Positions 24,064 to 36,415 of a stretch of 64,000 bases of DNA are shown here, one piece after another. The first letter of the stretch is position 1; each line of letters opens with the position of its first letter. The position numbers were made by a program, and so were the translations under genes. Source of the DNA: Tupaia tana (taxonomy: Eukaryota > Chordata > Mammalia > Scandentia > Tupaiidae); NCBI GenBank assembly GCA_026018925.1, contig JAKSZU010000032.1, positions 496,001 to 560,000 on the forward strand. Direction: 5' to 3'. The notes under the pieces are model-generated. The model ran no database searches, had not been told where the DNA came from, and saw nothing but the letters and a program-made list of their open reading frames with translations.

Positions 24064-27000
24064 AACACTGAACCGAAAACTAACAGTAGCCCTAAACTTA
24101 CTCCCTCAAACTAAGTTCACACCTAACCTAACCTGAACCCTATCTAAACCACAGACCTAACCCTAACCCTAGGTGGACACCTTAAGCTCAACCCCAACCC
24201 TAACCAGACACTCACGCTAACTCCGAATGTAACACTGAACCAAAAACTAACAGTAGCCCTAAACTTACTCCCTCAAACTAAGTTCAAACCTAACCTAACC
24301 TGAAGCAAAAATCAAACCATGCACCTAACCCTAACCCTAGGCGTACACCTTAAGCTCAACCCCAATTCTAACCTGACCCTGACGCTTACTCCAACCGAAA
24401 CAGTTAAGCGAAAACTAACAGTAGCCCTAAATTGACTCCCTCAAACTAAGTTCAAACCTAACCTAACCTGAAGCCTAAATCAAATCATAGACCTAACACT
24501 AACCCTAGGCGAACAACTTATGCTTAACCCCCACCCTCACCTGACCCTGACGCTTACTCCAACTGTAAGAGTTAACCGAAAACTAACAGTAGCCCTGAAC
24601 TTACACCCTCAAACTAACTTCAAACCTAACCTAACCTGAAGCCTAACTCAAACCACAGACCTGACCCTAACCCTAGGCGGACACCTTAAGTTCAACCCCA
24701 ACCCTAACCTGACCTCCAGGCTAACTCCAACCATATCGCTGAACCGAAAACTAAGAGTAGTCCTAAACTTACTCCCTCAAACTAAGTTCAATCGTAACCT
24801 AACCTGAAGCCTAAATGAAACCATAGACCTAACCCTAACCCTAGGCGGACACCTTATGGTTAACCCCCACCATAACCTGACCCTGATGCTTACTCCAACC
24901 GTAACAGTTTAAACGAAAACTAACAGTAGCCCTATACTTACTCCGTAAAACTAAGTTCAAACCTAACCTAACCTGAAGCGCAAATCAAACCATACACCTA
25001 ATCGTAACCCTAGGCGGACACCTTAAGCTCAACCCCAACCCTAACCTGGCCCTGACGCTAACTCCAACAGTAACAGTTACCCAAAAACTAACAGTAGCCC
25101 TAAACTTACTCCCTCAAACTAACTTCAAACCTAACCTAACTTGAAGCCTAACTCAAACCATAGACCTAACCCTAACCCTAGGCGGACACCTGAAGCTCAC
25201 CCCCAACCCTAACCTGACACTGACGCTATCTCCAACCGTAACACTGAACCGAAAACTAACAGTAGCCCTAAACTGACTCCCTCAAACTAAGTTCAAACCT
25301 AACCTAACCTGAAGCCTAACTCAAAAAATAGACCTAACCCTAACCCTAGGCGGACACCTTAAGCTTGAACCCAACCCTATCCTGACCCTGACGCTTACTC
25401 CAACCGTAACAGTTAGCCGAAAACTAACAGTAGCCCTAAACTTACTCCCTCAAACTAAGTTTAAACCTAACCTAACCTGAAGCCTAAATCAAACAATACA
25501 CATAACCCTAACCCTAGGCGGACACCTTAAGCTCAACCCCAAACGTAACCTGACCCTGACGCTTACTCGAAACTTAACAGTTAACCGAAAACTTACAGTA
25601 GCCCTAAACTGACTTCCTCAAACTAACTTCAAACCTAACCTAACCTGAAGTCTAAATCAAACCATACACCTAACCCTAACCCTAGGCGGACACCTTAAGC
25701 TCAACCCCAACCCTAACCTGGCCCTGACGCTAACTCCAACCGTAACAGTTACCCGAAAATTAACAGTAGCCCTAAACTTACTGCCTCAAACTAAGTTCCA
25801 ACCTAACCTAACCTGAAGCCTAAATCAAACCATTCACCTAACCCTAACCCTAGGCGGACACCTTAAGCTCAACCCCAAACCTAACCTGACCCTCACGCTA
25901 ACTCCAACTGTAACACTGAACCGAAAACTAACAGTAGCCCTAAACTTACTCCCTCAAACTAAGTTCGAACCTAACCTAACCTGAAGCCTAACTCAAACCA
26001 CAGACCTAACAATAACCCTAGGCAGACACCTTAAGCTCAACCCCAACCCTAACCTGACCCTCACGCTAACTCCAAACGTAACACTGAACCGAAAACTAAC
26101 AGTAGCCCTAAACTTACTCCCTCAAACTAAGTTCAAACCTAACCTAACCTGAAGCCTAACAAAAACAATAGACCTAACCCTAACCCTAGGCGGACACCTT
26201 AAGCTTAACCCCAACCCTAACCTGACCCTGAGGCTTAATCCAACCGTAACACTAAACCGAAAACTAACAGTAGCCCTAAACTTACACCCTCAAACTAAGT
26301 TCAATCCTAACCTAACCTGAAGCCTAAATGAAACCATAGACCTAACCCTAATCCTAGGCGGACACCTTATGCTTAACCCCCACCCTAACCTGACCCTGAC
26401 GCTTAATCCAACCGTAACAGTTAAACGAAAACTAACAGTAGCCCTAAACTTACTCCCTCAAACTAAGTTCAAACCTAACCTAACCTGAAGCCTAAATCAA
26501 ACCATACACCTAACCCTAACCCTAGGTAGACACCTTAAGCTCAACCCCAAACCTAACCTGACCATGACGCTTACTCCAACTGTAACAGTTAACCGAAAAC
26601 TAACAGTAGCCCTAAACTTACTCCCTCAAACTAACTTCAAACCTAACCTAACCTGAAGCCTATCTCAAACCATAGACTAAACCCTAACCCTAGGCAGACA
26701 CTTGAAGCTCAACCCCAACCCTAACCTGACCCTGACGCTATCTCCAACCATAACACTGAACCGAAAACTAAGAGTAGCCCTAAACTTACTCCCTCAAACT
26801 AAGTTCAAACCTAACCTAACCTGAAGCCTAACTCACACCATAGACCTAACCCTAACCCTAGGCGGACACCTGAAGCTCAATCAAAACCCTAACCTGACCC
26901 TGACGCTATCCCAACCATAACACTGAACCGAAAACTAACAGTACCCCAAAACTTACTCCCTCAAACTAAGTTCAAACCTAACCTAACCTGTAGCCTAACT

Positions 27001-28436
27001 CAAACCACAGACCTAATCCTAACAATAACCCTAGGAGGACACCTTAAGCTCAACCACAACCCTAAACTGACCCTCACGCTAACTCCAACCGTAACACTGA
27101 ACCGAAAACTAACAGTAGCCCTAAACTTACTCCCTCAAACTAAGTTCAAACCTAACCTAACCTGAAGCCTAACTCAAACAATAGACCTAAACCTAACCCT
27201 AGGCGGACACCTTAAGCTTGACCCCAACCCTAACCTGACCCTGAGCCTAAATTGAACCGTTAACACTGAACCAAAAAATACAATAGGCGTAAACTTACTC
27301 CCTCAAACTAAGTTCTAACCTAACCTAACCTGAAGCCTAACTCAAACCATAGACCTAACCCTAACCCTAGGCGGACACCTGAATCTCAACCCCAACCCTA
27401 ACTTGACCATGACGCTATCTCCAACCGTAACACTGAACCGAAAACTAACAGTAGCCCTAAACTGACTCCCTCAAACTAAGTTCAAACCTAACCTAACCTG
27501 AAGCCTAAATCAAATCATAGACCTTACCCTAACCCTAGGCGGACACCTTCTGCTTAACCCCCACCCTAACCTGACCATGACGCTTACTCCAACTGTAACA
27601 GTTAACCGAAAACTAACAGTAGCCCTAAACTTACTCCCTCAAACTAAGTTCAAACCTAACCTAACCTGAAGCCTAAATGAAACCATAGACCTAAACCTAA
27701 TCCTAGGCGGACACCTTATGCTTAACCCCCACCCTAACCTGACCCTGACGCTTACTCGAACCGTAACAGTTAAACGAAAACTAACAGTAGCCCTAAACTT
27801 ACTCCCTCAAACTAAGTTCAAACCTAACCTAACCTGAAGCCTAAATCAAACCATACACCTAACCCTAACCCTAGGCGGACACCTGAAGCTCAACCCCAAA
27901 CCTAACCTGACCCTGACACTTACTCCAACAATAACAGTTAACCGAAAACTAACAGTAGCCCTAGACTGACTCCCTCAAACTAAGTTCAAACCTAACCTAA
28001 CCTGAAGCCTAAATCAAACCATACACCTAACCCTAACCCTAGGCGGACACCTTAAGCTCAACCCCAACCCTAACCTGGCTCTGACGCTAACTCCAACAGT
28101 AACATTTACCCGAAAACTAACAGTAGCCCTAAACTTACTCCCTCAAACTAACTTCAAACCTAACCTAATTTGAAGCCTAACTCAAACCATAGACCTAACC
28201 CTAACCCTAGGCGGACACCTGAAACTCAACCACAACCCTAACCAGACCCTGACGCTATCTCCAACCGTAACACTGAACCGAAAACTAACAGTAGCCCTAA
28301 ACTTACTCCCTCAAAATAAGTTCAAACCTAACCTAACCTGAAGCCTAACTCAAACCATAGACCTAACCCTAACCCTAGGCGGACACCTGAAGCTCAATCA
28401 CAACCCTAACCTGACCCTGACGCTATCTACAACCGT
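24064..28436 (+). repeat. Higher-order repeat B, copy 2
   Basis: The second tandem copy of the 4.37-kb unit. It is near-identical to copy 1, with private 1-bp differences such as GTTTAAACG near 24908 against GTTAAACG, and CCGTTAACAC near 27257. Copy 1 ends and this copy begins in the same part of the monomer, after CTATCTACAACC near 24052. After about 28436 the sequence follows the path seen at about 15290 onward, leading to the LTR. Confidence 0.85.
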
Positions 28437-29536
28437 AACACTGAACCGAAAACTAACATACCCCAAAACTTACTCCCTCAAACTAAGTTCAAACCTAACC
28501 TAACCTGTAGCGTAACTCAAACGACAGACCTAACCCTAACCCTAGGAGGACACCTTAAGCTCAACCCCAACACTACACTGGCCCTCACGCTAACTCCAAC
28601 CGTAACACTGAACCGAAAACTAACAGTAGCCCTAAACTTACTCCCTCAAACTAAGTTCAAACCTAACCTAACCTGAAGCCTAACTCAAACAATAGACCTA
28701 ACCCTAACACTAGGCGGACACCTTAAGCTTGACCCCAACCCTAACCTGACCCAGAGGCTAAATTCAACCGTATACACTGAACCGAAAAATACAATAGGCC
28801 TAAACTTACTCCCTCAAACTAAGTTCAAACCTAACCTAACCTGAAGCCTAACTCAAACCATAGAACTAACCCTAACCCTAGGCGGACACCTGAATCTCAA
28901 CCCCAACCCTAACTTGACCATGACGCTATCTCCAACCGTAACACTGAACCGAAAACTAACAGTAGCCCTAAACTTACTCCCTTAAACTAAGTTCAAACCT
29001 AACCTAACCTGAAGCCTAACTCAAACCACAGACCTAACCCTAACCCAAGGCGGACACCTTAAGCTCAACCCCAACCCTAACCTGACCCTGACGCTTACTC
29101 CAACTGTAACAGTTTACCGAAAACTAACAGTAGCCCTAAACTTACTCCCTCAAACTAACTTCAAACCTAACCTAACCTGAAGCCTAAATAAAACCATACA
29201 CCTAACCCTAACCCTAGGCGGACACCTAAAGCTCAACCCCAACCCTAACCTGGCCCTGACGCTAACTCCAACAGTAACAGTTACCCGAAAACTAATAGTA
29301 GCCTTAAACTTACTCCCTCAAACTAACTTCAAACCTATCCTAACTTGAAGCCTAACTCAATCCATAGACCTAACCTTAACCCTAGGCGGACACCTGAAAC
29401 TCAACCACAACCCTAACCAGACCCTGACGATATCTCCAACCGTAACACTGAACTGAAAACTAACAGTAGCCCTAAACTTACTCCCTCAAACTAAGTTCAA
29501 ACCTAACCTAACCTGAAGCCTAACTCAAACCATAGA

Positions 29537-29542
29537 CCTAAC
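29537..29542 (+). repeat. Left target-site duplication of LTR copy 2 (CCTAAC)
   Basis: Same hexamer and same monomer position as for LTR copy 1. It is inherited by duplication and is not an independent integration. Confidence 0.8.
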
Positions 29543-30757
29543 TGCTGGGACCATGTAGTTAACACAGGCTGAGTATGAAAGAACTGCCCCTCGTGCCTAG
29601 AGCAAGGACTCCGCTGAGGAGAACTGTTTGCAAGGTCAACAGTTTTACGAGTTCTGGACCTCACGAATTGTGTTGCTGTACTGTCCTGCACTCAATTTCT
29701 CTGCCATGGGCCTTATTGCCATACCCCAGTACCCCATAAAGGCACCCCCAGCCTTACTATAATTTTTACAATAATCCTGAAAGAATGCGGATCCACTAAG
29801 GCGGCAGCTGCGTAGGGCGGCGGCTGCGAACAGGAGTTACTCCCATTAGACTCACCCCACCTTCCTAGAAAATGTCAACAGAGAATGCTACATTCACTTC
29901 TCCTACTAGGGATTACATAGATAAGCATTAGAAAGGTCTGAGTTAAAGCTACTAATGGGCAAAATGACCTCAGTAGCCGAGAGGGACTCGGGGACTCATC
30001 CTTGAGGTGCTGTTACCCCAAAGACCGTAAGCCACCCTTACTCTCAGGACAAGGGCAAATTGTCATTCCCCAAGCCACAGTCATTAGCAGCATGTAGAGG
30101 GTCCCAAGTACACAGCAACCTTCAGCTACTCACAAGACCACATTCCTTTCCTATGTAGACTCACCCTCTTAGCTATAGACTACCCCAGAGATAACATAAG
30201 TATTTCACTTTAGTATATACTAACCTTGTCTTTACTAAACCAGACAGGATTTATTTCTAGTAATTGCTACCACCCTAGCCTGAAGCTAAAGTTCTCAAAA
30301 GGCTGACCTGAGGCTAATCTGGGACTAAAGTGATCAAGCTGGTCTGACTGAAGTGGTCAAGATTCCTGGGAGCCCTCTCATCCAAAGACCCTCCCTGGTA
30401 ATCAAGATCAAAGAAGAGAATACACCTGAAAAATGGACTTCCTCGTTCTAAAAATTATGACTGTTTATACCTAAACAAAACAGATGTCATGTTTTATGAT
30501 TATTGTTCCTATATTTTGAATGCCTTACCTTTGAGAGCAAAATGTTTCACTTACTTCCCTTCACCCATCCCACTACTGTAAAAACTCCTTCTATAATAAA
30601 TACGCATGACTCCTGGCCATCAGGGCTGCAGTGTGGAGATTACTCTGGCTGCAGTCGGCTGAGAACATGCTAAAGGGGCGTGAGGTCTCAGTCTGATTCC
30701 TGTTCACCCGCGTCGCCTCCCTGTGCACACACCCCGGCTGGGGCACGGCTCCCGGCA
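29543..30757 (+). mobile_element. Solo LTR of an endogenous retrovirus, copy 2 (1,215 bp)
   Basis: Identical in length and ends to the copy at 16387. I found a single difference, GAGAACTG here at about 29620 against GAGAATTG at about 16464. It sits at the same base of the same monomer type, with the same imperfect right target duplication, and the surrounding satellite matches as well. It was therefore copied with about 8.6 kb of flanking array and did not integrate separately. No retroviral coding region is attached. Confidence 0.85.
30592..30601 (+). promoter_or_regulatory. LTR TATA-like / poly(A) signal, copy 2
   Basis: TATAATAAAT with AATAAA at 30595-30600, identical to the site in LTR copy 1. 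LTR copy 3 is cut by the window end before this point. Confidence 0.55.
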
Positions 30758-30763
30758 ACTAAC
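30758..30763 (+). repeat. Right target-site duplication of LTR copy 2 (ACTAAC)
   Basis: Carries the same C-to-A change as at 17602-17607, which supports a common origin of the two LTR-containing blocks. Confidence 0.8.
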
Positions 30764-31050
30764 CCTAACCCTAGGCGGACACCTGAAGCTCAATCACAAC
30801 CCTAACCTGACCCTGACGCTATCTCCAACCGTAACACTGAACCGAAAACTAACAGTACCCCAAAACTTACTCCCTCAAACTAAGTTCAAACCTAACCTAA
30901 CCTGTAGCCTAACTCAAACCACAGACCTAACCCTAACCCTAGGAGGACACCTTAAGCTCAACCCCAACCCTAACCTGACCCTCACGGTAACTCCAAACGT
31001 AACACTGAACCGAAAACTAACAGTAGCCCTAAACTTACTCCCTCAAACTA

Positions 31051-31205
31051 ACTTCAAACCTAACCTAACTTGAAGCCTAACTCAAACCATAGACCTAACC
31101 CTAACCCTAGGCGGACACCTGAAGCTCACCCCCAACCCTAACCTGACACTGACGCTATCTCCAACCGTAACACTGAACCGAAAACTAACAGTAGCCCTAA
31201 ACTGA
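31051..31205 (+). repeat. In-register monomer replacement patch (conversion-like)
   Basis: Block B copies 1 and 2 match on both sides of this stretch at offsets of 13,156 and 13,157. Inside it, copy 1 (about 17895-18050) has a TTAAGCTTGACC / GAGGCTAAATTC monomer, while copy 2 has a CTGAAGCTCACCCCC / GACACTGACGC monomer. The latter matches 20745-20930, 25121-25300 and 33906-34080. Replacement without change of length suggests gene conversion or a short double exchange between non-allelic monomers. Confidence 0.7.
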
Positions 31206-34106
31206 CTCCCTCAAACTAAGTTCAAACCTAACCTAACCTGAAGCCTAACTTAAACCATAGAACTAACCCTAACCCTAGGCGGACACCTGAATAGCAACCC
31301 CAACACTAACTTGACCATGACGCTATCTCCAACCGTAACACTGAACCGAAAACTAACAGTAGCCCTAAACTTACTCCCTCAAACTAAGTTCAAACCTAAC
31401 CTAACCTGAAGCCTAAATCAAATCATAGACCTAACCCTAACCGTAGGCGGACACCTTATGCTTAACCCACACCCTACCCTGACCATGACGCTTACTCCAA
31501 TTGTAACAGTTAACCGAAAACTAACAGTAGCCCTAAACTTACTCCCTCAAACTAACTTCAAACCTAACCTAACCTGAAGCCTAACTCAAACCACAGACCT
31601 AACCCTAACCCTAGGCGGACACCTTAAGCTCAACCACAACCCTAACCTGACCCTCACGCTAACTCCAACCGTAACACTGATCCGAAAACTAACAGTAGCC
31701 CTAAACTTACTCCCTCAAACTAAGTTCAAACCTAACCTAACCTGAAGCCTAACTCAAACAATAGACCTAACCCTAACCCTAGGCGGACACCTTAAGCTTA
31801 ACCCCAACCCTAACCTGACCTTGAGGCTAAATCCAACCGTAACACTGAACCGAAAACTAACAGTAGCCCTAAACTTACTCCCTCAAACTAAGTTCAATCC
31901 TAACCTAACCTGAAGCCTAAATGAAACCATAGACGTAACCCTAACCCTAGGCGGACACCTTATGCTTAACCCCCACCCTAACCTGACCCTGACGCTTACT
32001 CCTATTGTAACAGTTAAACGAAAACTATCAGTAGCCCTAAACTTACTCCCTCAAACTAAGTTCAAACCTAACCTAACCTGAAGCCTAAATCAAACCATAC
32101 ACCGAACCCTAACCCTAGGTGGACACCTTAAGCTCAACCCCAAATCTAACCTGACCCTGACACTTACTCCAACTGTAACAGTTAACCGAAAACTAACAGT
32201 AGCCCTAAACTTACTCCCTCAAACTAAGTTCAAACCTAACCTAACCTGAAGCCTAAATCAAACCATACACCTAATCCTAAACCTAGGCGGACACCTTAAT
32301 CTCAACCCCCACCCTAACCTGAGCCTGACGCTTACTCCAACTGTAACAGTTAACCGAAAACTAACAGTAGCCCTAAACTTACTCCCTGAAACTAACTTCA
32401 AACCTAACCTAACCTGAAGCCTAAATCAAACCATACACCTAACCCTAACCCGAGGCCGACACCTTATGCTTAACCCCCACCCTATCCTGACCCTGACGCT
32501 TACTCCAACTGTAACAGTTAACCGAAAACTAACAGTAGCCCTAAACTTACTCCGTCAAACTGACTTCAATCCTAACCTAACCTGAAGCTTAAATCAAACC
32601 ATACACCTAACCCTAACCCTAAGCGGACACCTTATGCTCAACCCCAACCCTAACCTGACCCTGACGCTAACTCCAACCGTAACAGTTACCCGAAAATTAA
32701 CAGTAGCCCTAAACTTACTCCCTCAAACTAAGTTCAAACCTAACCTAACCTGAAGCCTAAATCAAACCATAGACCTAACCCTAACCCTAGGCGGACACCT
32801 GAAGCTCAAACACAACCCTAACCTGACCATGACGCTATCTCCAACCGTAACACTGAACCGAAAACTAACAGTAGCCCTAAACTTACTCCCTCAAACTAAG
32901 TTCACACCTAACCTAACCTGAACCCTATCTAAACCACAGACCTAACCCTAACCCTAGGTGGACACCTTAAGCTCAACCCCAACCCTAACCAGACACTCAC
33001 GCTAACTCCGAATGTAACACTGAACCAAAAACTAAGAGTAGCCCTAAACTTACTCCCTCAAACTAAGTTCAAACCTAACCTAACCTGAAGCAAAAATCAA
33101 ACCATGCACCTAACCCTAACCCTAGGCGTACACCTTAAGCTCAACCCCAATTCTAACCTGACCCTGACGCTTACTCCAACCGAAACAGTTAACCGAAAAC
33201 TAACAGTAGCCCTAAATTGACTCCCTCAAACTAAGTTCAAACCTAACCTAACCTGAAGCCTAAATCAAATCATAGACCTAACACTAACCCTAGGCGAACA
33301 ACTTATGCTTAACCCCCACCCTCACCTGACCCTGACGCTTACTCCAACTGTAAGAGTTAACCGAAAACTAACAGTAGCCCTGAACTTACACCCTCAAACT
33401 AACTTCAAACCTAACCTAACCTGAAGCCTAACTCAAACCACAGACCTGACCCTAACCCTAGGCGGACACCTTAAGCTCAACCCCAACCCTAACCTGACCT
33501 CCAGGCTAACTCCAACCATATCGCTGAACCGAAAACTAAGAGTAGTCCTAAACTTACTCCCTCAAACTAAGTTCAATCGTAACCTAACCTGAAGCCTAAA
33601 TGAAACCATAGACCTAACCCTAACCCTAGGCGGACACCTTATGGTTAACCCCCACCATAACCTGACCCTGACGCTTACTCCAACCGTAACAGTTAAACGA
33701 AAACTAACAGTAGCCCTATACTTACTCCGTAAAACTAAGTTCAAACCTAACCTAACCTGAAGCGCAAATCAAACCATACACCTAATCGTAACCCTAGGCG
33801 GACACCTTAAGCTCAACCCCAACCCTAACCTGGCCCTGACGCTAACTCCAACAGTAACAGTTACCCAAAAACTAACAGTAGCCCTAAACTTAGTCCCTCA
33901 AACTAACTTCAAACCTAACCTAACTTGAAGCCTAACTCAAACCATAGACCTAACCCTAACCCTAGGCGGACACCTGAAGCTCACCCCCAACCCTAACCTG
34001 ACACTGACGCTATCTCCAACCGTAACACTGAACCGAAAACTAACAGTAGCCCTAAACTGACTCCCTCAAACTAAGTTCAAACCTAACCTAACCTGAAGCC
34101 TAACTC

Positions 34107-35618
34107 AAACCACAGACCTAACCCTAACCCTAGGCGGACACCTTAAGCTCAACCCCAACCCTAACCTGGCCCTGACGCTAACTCCAACCGTAACAGTTAC
34201 CCGAAAACTAACAGTGGGCCTAAACTTACTGCCTCAAACTAAGTTCCAACCTAACCTAACCTGAACCCTAAATGAAACCATACACCTAACCCTAACCCTA
34301 GGCGGACACCTTAAGCTCAACCTCAACCCTAACCTGGCCCTGACGCTAACTCCAACAGTAACAGTTACCCGAAAACTAACAGTAGCCCTAAACTTACTCC
34401 CTCAAACTAAGTTCAAACTTAACCTAACCTGAAGCCTAACTCAAACCACAGACCTAACCCTAACCCTAGGAGGACACCTTAAGCTCAACCCCAACCCTAA
34501 CCTGACCCTCACGCTAACTCCAACCGTAACACTGATCCGAAAACTAACAGTAGCCCTAAACTTACTCCCTCAAACTAAGTTCAAACCTAACCTAACCTGA
34601 AGACTAACTCAAACAATAGACCTAACCCTAACCCTAGGCGGACACCTTAAGCTTGACCCCATCCCTAACCTGACCCTGACGCTATCTCCAAGCGTAACAA
34701 TTAACCGAAAACTAACAGTAGCCCTAAACTTACTCCCTCAAACTAAGTTCAAACCTAACCTAACCTGAAGCCTAACTCAAACCACAGACCTAACCCTAAC
34801 CCTAGGCGAACACCTTAAGCTCAACCACAACCCTAACCGGACCCTCATGCTAACTCCAAACGTAACATTGAACCGAAAAGTAACAGTAGCCCTAAACTTA
34901 CTCCCTCAAACTAAGTTCAATCCTAACCTAACCTAAAGCCTAAATGAAACCATAGACCTAACCCTAACCCTAGGCGGACACCTTATGCTTAACCCCCAAC
35001 CTAACCTGACCCTGACGCTTACTCCAACCGTAACAGTTAAATGAAAACTAACAGTAGACCTAAACTGTCTCCCTCAAACTAAGTTCAAACCTAACCTAAC
35101 CTTAAGCTTAACTCAAACAATAGACCTAACCCTAACCCTAGGCGGACACCTTAAGCTTAACCCCAAACCTACCCTGACCCTGAGGCTAAATCCAACCGTA
35201 ACACTGAACCGAAAACTAACAGTGGCCCTAAACTTACTCCCTCAAACTAAGTTCAATCTTAACCTAACCTGAAGCCTAAATGAAACCATAGACCTAACCC
35301 TAACCCTAGGCGGACACCTTATGCTTAACCCCCACCCTAACCTGACCCTGACGCTTACTCCAACCCTAACAGTTAAACGAAAACTAACAGTAGCCCTAAA
35401 CTTACGCCCTCAAACTAAGTTCAAACCTAACCTAACCTGAAGCCTAAATCAAACCATACACCTAACCCTAACCCTAGGCAGAAAACTTAAGCTCAACCCC
35501 AAACCTAACCTGACCCTGACGCTTACTCCGACCATAACAGTTAACCGAAAACTAACAGCAGCCCTAAACTTACGCCCTCAAACTAAGTTCAAACATAACC
35601 TAACCTGAAGCCTAAATC
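34107..35618 (+). repeat. Nine-monomer higher-order repeat, copy 1
   Basis: Variants recur exactly 1,512 bp (9 x 168) downstream: GCCTCAAACT at 34231 and 35743; the CCTAGGCGAACACC type at 34801 and 36313. Similarity is high from about 34230. The first 120 bp or so are clearly more diverged, so the true left edge may be nearer 34230. Confidence 0.8.
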
Positions 35619-36415
35619 AAACCATACACCTAACCGTAACTCTAGGAGGACACCTTAAGTTCAACCCCAAACATAACCTGGCCCTTACGCTAAACCCAAC
35701 CGTAACAGTTACCCGAAAACTAACAGTAGGCCTAAACATACTGCCTCAAACTAAGTTCCAACCTAACCTAACCAGAAGCCTAAATGAAACCATACACCTA
35801 ACCCTAACCCTAGGCGGACACCTTAAGCTCAACCTCAACCCTAACCTGGCCCTGACGCTAACTCCAACAGTAACAGTTACCCGAAAACTAACAGTAGCCC
35901 TAAACTTACTCCCTCAAACTAAGTTCAAACCTAACCTAACCTGAAGCCTAACTCAAACCACAAACCTAACCCTAACCCTAGGAGGACACCTTAAGCTCAA
36001 CCCCAACCCTAACCTGACCCTCACGCTAACTCCAACCGTAACACTGATCCGAAAACTAACAGTAGCCCTAAACTTACTCCCTCAAACTAAGTTCAAACCT
36101 AACCTAACCTGAAGACTAACTCAAACAATAGACCTAACCCTAACCCTAGGCGGACACCTTAAGCTTGACCCCAACCCTAACCTGACCCTGACGCTATCTC
36201 CAAGCGTAACAATTAACCGAAAACTAACAGTAGCCCTAAACTTACTCCCTCAAACTAAGTTCAAACCTAACCTAACCTGAAGCCTAACTCAAACCACAGA
36301 CCTAACCCTAACCCTAGGCGAACACCTTAAGCTCAACCACAACCCTAACCGGACCCTCATGCTAACTCCAAACGTCACATTGAACCGAAAAGTAACAGTA
36401 GCCCTAAACTTACTC
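35619..36415 (+). repeat. Nine-monomer higher-order repeat, partial copy 2
   Basis: Follows copy 1 at an offset of 1,512 bp for about 4.7 monomers. At about 36420 copy 1 continues with TTCAATCCTAACC and this copy changes to AAACCTAACATAACC. The second copy is therefore truncated. Confidence 0.78.

Larger units (their letters stand above)
17602..29542 (+). repeat. 168-bp satellite array, middle segment
   Basis: About 71 monomers lie between LTR copies 1 and 2, in the same orientation and phase as the left segment. The length (11,941 bp, or 11,935 bp after the right target duplication) is 71 x 168 plus 7 bp, close to a whole number of monomers. It consists of the end of duplicated block B copy 1, then copy 2 up to its LTR, with a nested 4.37-kb duplication. 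No gene or other element is visible. Confidence 0.95.
20949..34106 (+). repeat. Duplicated block B, copy 2 (contains LTR copy 2)
   Basis: This copy of the 12301-20948 block is enlarged by the nested 4.37-kb duplication and by one extra monomer. These account for the LTR-to-LTR distance of 13,156 bp (8,612 + 4,374 + about 170). Homology to copy 1 continues past the LTR at an offset of 13,156-13,158 (AACTAACC at 18104 and 31261; TACTTACTCCG at 20561 and 33719). It stops at about 34106, where copy 1 reads CTCAAAAAATAG and this one reads CTCAAACCACAG. Confidence 0.85.

Noticed and set aside
17602-29542. A full provirus between LTR copies 1 and 2 as its 5' and 3' LTRs
   Set aside because: The 11.9 kb between them is pure satellite, with no primer-binding site, polypurine tract or coding region. 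Each LTR also has its own target duplication.
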